DNA of 64,000 bases from Branchiostoma lanceolatum (Eukaryota; Chordata; Leptocardii; Amphioxiformes; Branchiostomatidae): contig NC_089740.1 in the NCBI RefSeq assembly GCF_035083965.1, positions 6,569,552-6,633,551 of the forward strand, read 5' to 3'. Of this stretch, positions 25,001-35,700 are shown in pieces; position 1 is the stretch's first letter, and each line of letters starts with the position of its first letter. Made by a program: the position numbers and the translations under genes. The notes under the pieces are model-generated. The model was not told the DNA's origin and made no database searches. It worked only from the letters and a program-made list of their open reading frames with translations.

Positions 25001-26843
25001 TCAGCATAACTCAAGAGCCTCTTGATGGATTACGATGATATTTGGTATGTGGGCAGGTGTTGTGAAGCCGAAATTCAAGGTCGATTTTGGGCCCCCTGGT
25101 ATGTGACCTTGGTACTGCAGCAGAAATTCCATTTTTGTATCTCTTGTTATAAATAAGCAATCTGTTGTTAGCTGTTCTGATGGTACTAATGTTAAATGTC
25201 TTGTGATTCCAGTTTTTAGAATTATTCAAATAGAGGGTATAAACACTGACGCTAAATGTTCTTATGTCACCCATGAATAACTGTGAAAAATTAGAAAACA
25301 ATTTAGCCAAAATTAAGTCTGAATGTCCACAACAATACTTTCTACACATAAAAGGCATGTGTACCACAGAATGTCACCTTAGAGGGACGACATTTACCAC
25401 AAAAGATGGCACACCTATATTGCAATACAGGCTGATAAGTAGGAATATCATTATCATCCTCGTTTTGGTGTATGACCCTGAGTTGACCTCAGGAAATTCA
25501 AAATGGCCACTGTAATTGGCAAGGGGGCAATTTGTACACTCAAAAGTTTTTAAATTTGTAATGTTTCAAGACTTCTGTGTTAGTGATCTGCTATACATGT
25601 ACAAGGCTAGTAATGTTTATGTAACTGTTATTTTTTTCAAAAATTCTTTCAAGCTATGGGGGCTCACTGTTTGGTCTAACCAGCCTCATCCTGGGAGTGA
25701 CAAAGAACTTCAACACAGAGGAAGAACTACAACAGGTACAGAACTTTGAAAGTTGAATAATGAACTTGAATGGTGTTAAAGAGATTTTTTCTATTCTATA
25801 TATGCTGTGTTTACTAGGCATTGTATTGCTATCATTGATTTGTGTATCATGTTTGCATTATTGACTGTTGGAACATGCTATATATAGCTGCTTGGCTAAT
25901 GTGTAATATGTTGTATTTCTCAAGAAACAAGAAAATCTCATACCTTGGTTATTTTCATTCATTATTGAGCATTTCTCACTGATTCTTTTAATGCAGTATG
26001 CATTGTTCCACTGGCTCCCATAAGGCACGGTTGTGCGTATAGCAGGAAATTGAATAGAAGAAATGAGATAACCTTTGATAACTCACTCTGAAACCTTTGA
26101 CCTATCTTCCTGTCAGTGTCCCTGACGTGCTGACCATGTAGAAGTAAATGAGGTAGTGTAGAGAAGTAGAAGAAATACTACTTCGGGATCAAGTGAGCAC
26201 AGATCTAGACACACGAGATTTGCCGTGGCGGAGGAACAAACTTTATTTCACCCTCACATCCTCTCCTCTATTCTGCCGTCCAACTGTGCCAACTTGCCTA
26301 TTGTCTGTCCCTTTTTAACTGTGTGGGACTCCTTACCTAATCCAGGATCTTTACCATGTATGTTTGACAGGTCAATTAATTATGTGACAGTTCTTCAAGA
26401 AGGGTCATCATTTCACATGTTTCTGTCTTATATTGTCAGCACTTCACATGTTTCTGTCTTATCTTGTCTCCCAGGGGAGTTTGTCAGTGTTTCTTAGAAA
26501 TTCAGATAGTCTATCTCTTATGAAAACATATGGGACAAATATTTGCCACATTGCCCGTTGAAATACATGTACACTATATTACAGCAGCACAGGCACACTA
26601 AAAACATTACCTCCTATTATCAGGTACGAGGTCAAATTTTCAGTTTTACAAATTTGTAAATTCCTTTCCTTCTCATCGTAGATGCAAGAGTTTGTAACCA
26701 GCCACCCTGAACTTGGCACAGCTACACGAGCCTTTCAGCAGGCCCAGGAGAGGGCCAGGGTCAATGTCAAGTGGAGACAACAGAGCGAAGACGATGTCGC
26801 ACAGTGGCTAGCAGACCATCAGAGAGAAGGCGCAACATTTTAA
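9886..26843 (+). CDS. ANPEP: aminopeptidase N-like M1 metallopeptidase, complete, 20 exons
   Basis: Type II membrane zinc exopeptidase that cleaves N-terminal neutral residues from peptides outside the cell. Exons: 9886-10430, 14807-14953, 15340-15478, 15879-16005, 16703-16857, 17315-17428 (alternative 17503-17616), 18041-18175, 18522-18584, 18716-18781, 19546-19724, 20405-20493, 20947-21080, 21279-21334, 22365-22512, 23022-23095, 23506-23607, 23967-24137, 24763-24903, 25654-25735, 26682-26843. They join to 2829 nt, 942 residues, close to vertebrate aminopeptidase N. Visible are a basic cytoplasmic tail and one hydrophobic anchor (~22-44), GAMEN at 330-334, HELGH at 366-370, the zinc glutamate of NEGFA at 389 (HExxH-x18-E) and the transition-state tyrosine at 452 in the ISYSKGAS block, then the helical ERAP1_C-like domain. 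The start is ATG 9886; nothing upstream is better. AATAAA lies at 26,877. All residues needed for activity are present. Confidence 0.95.
10545..10803 (-). mobile_element. tRNA-derived SINE, minus orientation
   Basis: In aminopeptidase intron 1. Reading the minus strand gives a 'CCTGTGGCTCGACTGGTAGC' A-box region and a 'GGTTCAAATCTCGGGG' B-box region, followed by a non-tRNA body. No transcript evidence. Confidence 0.5.
12007..12200. mobile_element. hairpin MITE with 9-bp target-site duplication
   Basis: Two ~75 bp arms are near-perfect inverted repeats (TAGCCTCAGTTGTAGACTCC ... GGAGGCTA), including a shared 'aagttagcgttttcttatt' block, around a short spacer. The direct repeat gttaagaac flanks both sides. 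It is inserted in intron 1 of the aminopeptidase. The termini and duplication length resemble the GPCR-flanking MITE. Confidence 0.8.
12950..13392. repeat. CA-rich satellite-like tract with higher-order units
   Basis: (CA)n runs are interrupted by a recurring non-CA block, 'gagataaagacagaaacgtg' / 'ggtagagacagaaacgtg', then 'cattgtacataaacat'. The spacing is roughly 60-120 bp, so it is a compound minisatellite and not a simple microsatellite. It also contains an (AAAC)n run at 13,226-13,250. Confidence 0.75.
16385..16545. repeat. dispersed repeat, copy B (inverted)
   Basis: Inverted copy of 6245-6412. It lies in aminopeptidase intron 4, so both paralogues carry this family, at non-equivalent positions. 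Confidence 0.6.
17315..17428 (+). CDS. ANPEP: aminopeptidase zinc-site exon 6a (NEGFAS version)
   Basis: 114 nt, phase 0 at both ends, 38 residues (WFGNLVT...NEGFAS...). It supplies the third zinc ligand (Glu389) after the HELGHQ exon at 16,703-16,857. The acceptor is 'ccaacaacag' and the donor CTG|gtatgt. It is the closest match to the canonical M1 motif and is taken as the default version. Confidence 0.85.
17503..17616 (+). CDS. ANPEP: aminopeptidase duplicated zinc-site exon 6b (KEGFAS version)
   Basis: A second exon of exactly 114 nt, phase 0 at both ends, only 74 bp after exon 6a. It has a good acceptor (gttgtcatgcgcag) and donor (ATG|gtaggt). It encodes [19 protein letters not shown] and so keeps the zinc glutamate but has Lys where almost all M1 enzymes have Asn, and a different downstream surface. 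It has no stop codon. Either 6a or 6b can be joined between the flanking phase-0 exons, which makes a mutually exclusive pair likely; joining both would duplicate 38 residues inside the active site. Confidence 0.75.
18977..19330 (+). mobile_element. tRNA-derived SINE (about 350 bp)
   Basis: Head 'gtggcgtcgtgtggcgtaatggatag', with a B-box-like 'cagtttgaacccgagctg'. The body contains 'ggacgtccctcggataggac' and 'gttaaagaacccaccacat', which recur at 46,371-46,640. Intron 9 of the aminopeptidase. Confidence 0.65.
20500..20590. repeat. dispersed repeat, related to 22,825-22,905
   Basis: Both blocks share 'tgtgtggcccaagggyta' and 'aaacggagatgggc.cc.cc.tata' in the same orientation, in two introns of the aminopeptidase. 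They are probably fragments of one short interspersed family. Confidence 0.5.
23131..23165. repeat. (GT)n microsatellite
   Basis: A TG-rich run immediately downstream of the donor of exon 23,022-23,095. Confidence 0.8.
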
Positions 26844-26876
26844 CAAATGATTCTATAGTCTTATCTCGGAAACAAG

Positions 26877-26882
26877 AATAAA
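26877..26882 (+). terminator. poly(A) signal of the aminopeptidase N-like gene
   Basis: AATAAA 34 nt after the TAA stop; a very short 3' UTR is implied. Confidence 0.75.
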
Positions 26883-27013
26883 ACAATGTAGTGGGCAAAG
26901 GTGTATTTTGTAGCCTCGGTAGCAGGCTCTAGGGGCCCTTTTTTAGCCTATAGTACACTTTTTATCATGGAAGCTCATCTGTGTTGGTAGTAATCATAAT
27001 ACAATGCTAAACT

Positions 27014-27213
27014 TTCTTCCAACACTAAGGTATTGACGGATCAAATTTTCAACAACCTCTGTCCCCTTCTTTAGAATTAATAATGACCAATCACATCACT
27101 TCCGAACACATCTCTCGCGAGTTTACGTTCAGAAGTGATGGGTCATTATTGATCCTGAAGAAGGCGACAGTGGTCGTTGAAAATTTGATCCATGTATACC
27201 TTAGCGTTGGAAG
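27014..27213. mobile_element. hairpin MITE between convergent genes
   Basis: Arms of ~85-90 bp pair: 'cttccaacactaaggta' with 'taccttagcgttggaag', and 'ggatcaaattttcaac' with 'gttgaaaatttgatcc'. The element lies about 130 bp beyond the aminopeptidase poly(A) signal. Confidence 0.75.
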
Positions 27214-30200
27214 AATGGCATCTCAAAGCGAAGTTATGGGCCGACTGCACAAACGATCCAGTGCAAAAGTAAGTGTTATAAGCTGAAAAAAGGCCCATAT
27301 GGCCTGCTATGTAGGCTAGTATTCTGCTTGTTTGAAGAAAACTGTGGTGCTTTTATTTTTGTCTTTCTTGTTAATAACCTTTTGTGAGTGGCAATAAATG
27401 AACCAATAGGCAAGTTTGACATCTTTTTTGTTTCTATACATTTTATTCGGGATAATTGTACATTCATACTGGTAATAATAAATTGGGAAACGAAAATACA
27501 GGAGTACAAAAACAGAGGTGCGATTCTGATGGCAAAAAAAGGGAAATTGAACATCACAAATAGCAGCACACAATTTACAGAGGTAATATAAACACATCAC
27601 TAATTCCTCAAGCATTCACGTGTGGCCTTAGCTACATGTATCATTACTGACCAGACAATATTATTATAAACAATACAGATATTAATAATTGTATAAGTTT
27701 ACTCTGTGACATACACATCCGCCTCCAATCAGAAAGAAAGCAAACTGAAAAATATAATGTTGGCTGACCCACAATAGGCATACATAAGCATAGGCATTCA
27801 ATACCGATTCCTTTTTATTTCTGTACTACTCTTGACAGATTTCAGGCTACCTAACTGTAGTGATAAAAGGCTTCACCACTGAGGCATTGCCAAAAATAAT
27901 ACGACCACATTGATTTTTCTTGTTCCTCAAAAAGCCTATTTAGCAGAGCAGGATGAAAATTAAATTTCATGTGAATTGAAGTAATTAAAACAAAAATTGG
28001 GTTGCATAATAAAGCCTATACCTGAAATGATTTTTTAACATGATAATAATTTATGTAATACTAAGTTGAACTTTAATAGGAGAAAAAACAATGGCAACAT
28101 AAAATTACTTATTAGTGTCAATCAAATTTTGGAGTGATATTTATGGAAACAAGAAACTAAATAGGTTTGAACTCATGTTATCATACATGTATTGTACCAA
28201 CAACAATAATGCATAAAAATTAACAATGAATATTTTACAGCCTCAAAAATACACAAAATTGATTAATTTGCAAGCTACAATATGAGGTGGAATATTCTTA
28301 TGAATCAAACAATAACAAGGTGATCTGAGTTTGTACAGTGCTGTGTGTACATGTAGTTTAGCCAGCCATGTTGGGGAGGGGGGTGGAATACTATGTGAAA
28401 TAGATGCTGTATTGTAACCTCTGTTATAGTATCAAGGTCACATCTGTTTAGTTCCAACTACAGCACTAGTGATAGAACAGCAAAAACTTGTGAAACTGCC
28501 GTCTTTTCCAAATGTAAACAATACGAATTTGGACAATGTATGAGAAAACAGCAGAGATAAAGTAGAGACTTTGTACTACTTTTTTGACAAATGATCGGAT
28601 CAAAGAATATTCCACCCCTAACAACTGAGTGTATTGCACAAAGTTGAAAACAAACAAATCCAATCAAAAAAATATATTCAGTATTGACAAAGGTAGTTCT
28701 CATGGCAGTGCAAAAGATTACGAGCAAAACATTTGGATGAAGTTTATTGATCCACACATTCATTGACGTAAACTCACTATTTACAAGAGTGCTGAATTCT
28801 CAATAATGGTGTTAGAAGCATGTTTCTATTGCTACTTTTGCAAGTTTCTTCACTTACTATTGACAACCTTATTGATGATCTATAGCACATGGCTATTTCT
28901 AAAAGGCTTTGAGATGTAAACTTCAGGGTTTAATGAAGTGTAAAAGGATGGCAACAATGCATTAATACTGCTGTTGACAAAGGGGCCACTTATTGTAACA
29001 GAAGCAAGAATTGGCTGTAAAAATTGCCGATCAGAACACAGTACATCTGCCAATAGAGGTATGGAGTGTTGCAAGCAAACATATTTGTATGGTTGCAAAG
29101 ATTAGGATTTCTGTCAAAATGCTGTATTCTTAGAGGCTTTGTGTTTTAATCTGTTGTGTCCCAAAATTAAAAAAAAAACCCACAAATTTAGTCCAATACA
29201 GCATCAATAGATTGCTGAATTACTAATTTAAAGTTATTAATGTATTCCTGAACAAAATGACGTGGGGAGGGGGGCAAAACACAAACCACCTTTTACATGT
29301 TTATCACTTACTAATAGGGTAAAATAGTTTAATTGTAACCTTCCAGGATATGCATCCATTGGTGACAACCCCTTCGCCCATTTGGCTTAACACTTAAAAA
29401 TGCAAGAAATTGAACCACAAAATTGAGTTATATCATCAAAGTGCAGCATCTAGCTTAGGTATGGCTTTAATAATTACAATTATGTATACACAAGGCAAGG
29501 CGTTATTGTTCACAAAAAACACTCTGTTGGACCTCAATATTATACAATGAACTGAAACATTTATGTGACATACAGAATTTTGTGTGGCCTGTGTTACCTG
29601 ACAAAATCATACAAATTTCATAATTTTCAACAGTCAGCAAACGAGATTTGTGGCGCTATTGAACACACGTATGTCTTATGTGATATTTGCAGTATTCATA
29701 TGTTAATAATAATATAGCAAGAAAATTAACATCTGATGTGGCAACAAATATCAGCTTAATATGAGGCAACAATTTAATCCTTGTCGTTTGTTTCAAGATG
29801 TTTGCATTGTTTCAACCTCAACTCAAAAACTTTTAAAAATCCAACTATGTCAAATTTCCAGTCTTAACCCAGCCATTCAAGATCTTTAAAGCTAAGAGTT
29901 ACATTTGGGACATGTGTACTTTTGTCCATAATATACATAGAATCTTAAAGATCAAAATGCTTGTATGCTTAAGGAATGTACATAAGACCTGTTTTAGGAA
30001 AGTGTGCAACTTTCCCTGCTGTCCAATTGTTACTCTTCATCTAAAAGGATTGAAGTGGTTATGAATAATATGCACAACATAAGCTTGTTATACATACAAC
30101 CATTTCTGTCCACTAATAATGAGTAAACCTATTGTTTCATACAAAACCTCACAAGCATTTCAAATCATGTTCTATCCCTAAGCAGTGTATTGTGGGTAAT

Positions 30201-31953
30201 GATGCATCATGGGTAATGGAGCATTATGGGTAATGTTGAACAGTTTGTGATCTAGGACGGATTGTGATGGCAGATTTTGAGGGAAAATGTTGTCAACTCA
30301 GACGATGACACCAACTTGGAGTCATGTCCTGAATTACAACAGTTTGCCTATGATATATACAATTTACATAATGAGCGGTATGATTTTGCATGAGTGGCAC
30401 GCTTTACCAAAAGAGAAGGAAGAAACTATCAGAGGAATCAAGGATTCCAGCTTGCTTGCTGACTTCCATCAAAATCCATAACTTCACAACCAGCTTGAGG
30501 ACTAACATGCAAGAGTGTCTATTAGTAAAAGAAGCCTCCGCCCCTGAGGCAATGCCAAAAAAAGTACCAGTGTATGTCATAGCAGGCAGACAAGATATTG
30601 TGAAGTATCATTACTATTTGCTCCATAGATAGAACACTAATACATGACCTGTTCATCTAAGACAATGGAATTATCAGTTTGTACATTCACTGACACTTAG
30701 CTACATATTAGATAATGACATTATGTTGTATCATTTCACATGTTCAAATTCAAAAGGAGTTTGCAGAGCATGGCTATATACTTCTATGCTTTATGGAACT
30801 ATGCGTTTCGATGGAACTAAAGCAATATTCTATTCCACAAACCTACGTGTCATCCTATACATTACATTTATGCTTTTTGTCTGTGGAGTTCCACAATGCT
30901 TCTACGAGCTCCATGGAGAAATTACGCACTACCCCCTTCAGGAGCTATTTCACTTTACTCCACGGAGCTCTGCATTATTCTAGTACACGCATACTTCACG
31001 GAGCTACCCTACATTTTTACCATGATATTTCACATCACATTTTACATTAAGTGAAAGGACTCAGTCTCAAAATGTGAGATTTCATTCCCTTTCAAGGTTC
31101 AGACAGTCTTACTTGCCAGCAAAAGAAACCGCATTTCAGTACAAACATGACATTTTTGTTCTTCAAGTTTCAATTTTTTTTCGTACTTTTGTTACCTAAT
31201 GTACTTGCAACCTTCCAGGCCAAGACTGCAGTTACTTTTCCACATACGTGTGCTCAGAGATAAACATTTACTCTTGAAAAAAATCTTGTTCGCTGCGGAA
31301 TTTAGGAATCAAGTGAAAGCAAGAAGACTGAGAATTTACATGTATTATCAGTGTCTTTGGGAAAGTCTAAACTTGACGTACATACATATTTTTTTCTCGC
31401 AATTTTAACATAAATCGTACACTTATTCCCAGAGACATTGACAGACGAAATATTCAATGCATAGCCATAGGTTATGCCACATACAATATTCATTCATCAA
31501 ATTCATCTTTTTACAATATTATAACCCAAACCTCTTTGTGCACATACCCTGCCATCTCTTAAAGTGAACATCCTTGTTGTGTCCGAAAATCGCAAAACTA
31601 TTCCCACCCAAGTTAAAATGATTTGCACTTGCACATTTTGTATTGCACTCCTACAGAAAAGGGACTGGGCATTTACTATGGTGCTTATTACTTCACTCTG
31701 GAAAGATTCTGTCTGAAAGATATTTAAGGGGCATACACGTATGTACAATTATCTGCAAACCATAGAATGGACAGGGAGGGAAGTCTACTTGGTTTTTCAA
31801 ATGGTCGCTTACACAATCACGATAGTCTTTGAAAACCAGTAAATGTTAAACAGTGGCGAGACTTTCTTACACTTCCATTTAAAAGTTTGCTTTGTACGTG
31901 GGTGGTGATAGTTAGTAAAATTTCGTTCAGATCCCCAAGAATAAAATCAGCTT

Positions 31954-31981
31954 TCAATAATAATAATAATAATAATAATTA
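31954..31981. repeat. (AAT)n microsatellite
   Basis: About nine AAT/TAA units. Confidence 0.8.
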
Positions 31982-32225
31982 CAATTCTGTAAATACGTGT
32001 TCAAACTTCGCAATGGGCCAGTATAGAAGGAACAACTTCTTGCTTAATTTCAGACAATTTTTGGAAATGTTCAGCTATTTTTCATGGCTAGTATCATAAG
32101 TACACACATACATTTCTTACGTTTCCAGACATCATAACAACTGGCCTCGTTTAATGTGAAATTACAAACCAAAATCATCTCCTTTCAGATGGAACTTTAA
32201 AAATTGTGTATCTTGAAGTTTGCCA

Positions 32226-32300
32226 TGACTCACTGATCACATGACCAATCACATGACTTACAGGTCACATGACCAGTCACATGACTTACAGATCCAATGA
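32226..32300. repeat. tandem TCACATGAC-containing repeat
   Basis: CACATGACC/CACATGACT motifs occur four times, about 14-20 bp apart, with two 'cacatgacttacag' units. More copies lie at 32,556-32,580. The core matches the M-box (TCACATGA) bound by MiT/TFE bHLH factors, but it lies in a presumed 3' UTR or downstream region and may be only a minisatellite. Confidence 0.45.
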
Positions 32301-32703
32301 CCAGACATCCATTCCATAGCATGAGATGATTGGCAAAGGCAGCAAACGTTGTCTTGTTGGGCATCTATTGTATTGTTCTAATAATCTTAGACTAACAATT
32401 CTCAATACCCAGCTTATGTTCAACACTCGCTTTGTTTGCAAAATGCTTTATGCTGTGGAATGACCTCTGTTACAGTAGCCAGTGACAAGACCTGTCATTC
32501 TCAGGTCATATCATTATCAGATTATCTAACCAACCAATCACAACCTATATACATCACATGACCAATCACATGACCATGAACCAATGTGATTGGTCGCATT
32601 ACCCCAAGATTAAACGACATTAATAAGGACACAACATAATACAATTTCCAACAATAGAAGTTGACCTTGGCCGGGAAGGTCATCTGAGAAGTGTTAATCG
32701 TCA

Positions 32704-35700
32704 CTACTCCATGGTTGCTTTTGGTCGTTGCCTCTTGATGACGTTGTTCTTTGTTTCATCGTGGCTGCAGTTGTCCTGCTTAACGTTCCTGTATTTATAG
32801 AGACAAGATTTCATTACAAGTGCTATTCCAGGTTATTTTCTAATAACTAGCCAAAGCTGAGCCCTTTGTCATGTACAACTGACTGTGACTGGTGGAGCTG
32901 GGTCAGGTGACCAAAAGAAACAATGTGATTGGTTGGGCTGAGTCAGGTGACCAAATTTAAGAGTGTGATTGGCTGGCCTGCATCAGATGACCAAGATGGC
33001 TACCTTCATGTATGATGTATAAAACAAAACAGTAAACCTAACAGATAACATATGCAAGCCAATACATAAATAATGTTTACCTTCACATGGTCTAGCCTAA
33101 CAAACAACTGCTCTGTTTATTCTTAGTGACGGTACTCAAACACATTTATATATATCGTGACCAGCCCGTCCTACCACTTGCTACATTAATGTAATCAAAC
33201 ATAAAAAGGTCTGTTACTTTACAAGTTACCATGGTGGTCCAGGCTGTTGACCTTATTTGTTTTGAGTGGAAGAATAGGAAGAAGAAGAGGAAGAAAAGTG
33301 GCAAAATCCCTTTCTTAAAGGTAAACAATAAACACAACACTTACCCATTCTCTAAGGGACCGTTTGGCCCATTCTTGACCTTTGGACTCCCATTCAGGAG
33401 CAGTGTTTCTTTCGCCCCCGTTTTCTTGGGTTTTGTCTCGATGTCAGCTTCTCTGATGTCGTCCACCGATGACATCTGTCCCGTCAGCACTCGGAAGAGG
33501 AAGATCATGATGAACTGAAGAAAAGAGACAAAGTCAAAAGTTTAGTCTCTTCAGTGATAAAATAATACTGTCAGTTTTCAAATATTTGCACAATGTGCAA
33601 TCATTCGCAAAATACTTTTTTTTAAATGAATCTAACAATGACATGTTTATATGTCCATGTTCCAATAGTATGTCACACCTAACAAGCTGTCAACCAATCA
33701 GAGAATTTTCTAAATGTTTTCTTAACTAGGAAAAGCCAACTCTCTGATTGGCTGACAGCTGGTTAGAGGCCACAAAAGTGGCTAGAAACCACAAAAGTGG
33801 AAACCTCAGCCTGGATTAGCAGATCTTCCCTTTAGGTATATTGTTTAGGCCAAAAAAACAGTTACTGAAGCAACTGGATAAGATTTTGAAACAGTCAGAC
33901 GTTTCAGACAGCATCAACAGTCTTTCATCAGCGACTAAACTGGAGTACAGTCAGACATTTTGCTTTAGTAACTGTTTTTTGGCATATCTTATTACTTGGA
34001 TGTCTAACTTTCATCGACGCACACTGTAAATGCTGAAATCTTTGTGGTGGTTTTATGTTTGTGGTTTTTGCGGGGAGCTTGTCACTGCGAATTTAAAACC
34101 ACTGCGAAATTTTTCCCCCTCCTACCCCCTTGTCTACTATTGTCTCAATTGCGAACTCAAAACCACCACAAACACTCCAATTTCTCCCTAACGCGAAATT
34201 AAAACCATGTGAACTTGAATGTATTTACACTACTGTATTAGGCATTGGAGAATATACAATGATGTAAAAAAATAAAGGACAACTCACAGAAAACCAGTAG
34301 ACGTTCATGACCAGGAGTACCCACAGCAAGACGTTGAAGAACAAGTAGAAGGGGAGGTACGGGACGTAGATTCTACTGAGGTGTCCCGTGGAGTACAGCA
34401 CCTTCAGGGGGAACCAGTACAGCCGGAAAACAAACCTGTATGGGGGAGGGGGGCAGGACGATCAGTAATTGTAAAAGTATAGTCCCATAGCCTATTTGAG
34501 ACCGTAGGGGCAGTGGGTTGTTATCTACAATGTCTAGGGCACGGTATTGGAAGGCAGGGCCCAACTCTCTCCTTCCACTGCCTTTATTTTACCTCCCCGA
34601 CCAAAGTCAGGTACCCATTTCTACACCTGGGTGGAGTGAGGTAAGTTGTGTAAAGTGCCTTTCCTAAGGGCACAACATCGGTGGCATGTCAGGGGATTTG
34701 AACCCAGGATCTCTTGGGTCCTGGGTCAAACACCCTAATCGTTACGCCAACACGACGCCACAGGATATCGTGTTGGCGTAATTGTAACAAATGTTAACAG
34801 GGTTCTGAATGTCAAAATACTGCAATGTGCAAGAGTGTAGGGAAAGGGCATCAGAGTCAGACAACACTGCAATCAAAGCGCAGTAGTCAGTACGTACGTA
34901 AACTGTCAAGGGAAAAAGTGTTAAATATTTTGCACGTTTGCAAAGCAGTGCCCAGTCTATAACAAAGCATCAGTACATGTGTTAGGAATGCATAGAATTC
35001 AGATGTTTAAGCCAATAGAAGTCAGCAGTCTCACTAGTTCCAGCACACAAGCCTAAAGGAATCTGCAGAATAACTGCATACATTTTCTATTCAACAGTCA
35101 CTTTAATGGTGTTATTGGCATGGTTCTAGCCAGTATATGTCATTTAATTTCTATTTGACAGAATTTTGTTTTGCAAACAACTGTTACAGATATACATTCT
35201 GACAGAAAATATTGACATGCTATGATACATGTACAATACATGGAAAACATAGAAAATCTAGACCAAAAATTTGATTATTCCAAAACAAACATGTGGGTTT
35301 GTAGTTAAAATTGACATAACAACAGAAAGTAGAGCTGGCTAGAGTCATGCTAATTCAGAAAAACATATTCTACGAAATAGGCGTTAGTAAACCAATGAAA
35401 AAAAGGAAAAAGAACTTCAAGATGGCGTCTCTTCTCCTAAGAAAGAGACAAATAAAGTGTGCATGTCCGACATTAGAAAGCAATTACTGTCTTAGGTGTG
35501 GTTCATGCCAGAACAAAGACTTCTCTGTAAACTGTTTTAATTTCCATGTACCACATACAATTTATTGTAACCATTAATTTTGTTTAAACAGGCAGATGAA
35601 TTTCCTATTCTGAAAATAAATACAACATTATAACAATTAGTGTAATTCAATCAAAACCCAACACTCATGGTTTACCTGTACGCGTTAGGTTAGGCTTGAC

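Larger units (their letters stand above)
26890..32703 (-). other. AT-rich gene-poor block, probable ceramide synthase 3' UTR
   Basis: No exon with family similarity was recognised on either strand over ~5.8 kb. Apart from the hairpin MITE near 27,100 and a short (AAT)n run, it is mostly unique, AT-rich DNA lacking the SINEs common elsewhere. Minus-strand AATAAA hexamers occur at 27,352-27,357, 27,442-27,447, 27,814-27,819 and 28,743-28,748. A long 3' UTR of the minus-strand ceramide synthase, convergent with the aminopeptidase, is the simplest reading, but it is inferred. Confidence 0.4.

Noticed and set aside
26890-32703. A GDF1/Vg1-like TGF-beta gene downstream of CERS1, as in the mammalian CERS1-GDF1 bicistronic locus
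   Set aside because: No cysteine-knot or RxxR-containing frame was seen in this interval on the minus strand.
33231-33518. 95-residue plus-strand frame with a basic stretch
   Set aside because: Antisense shadow of ceramide synthase exon 6 and its intron.
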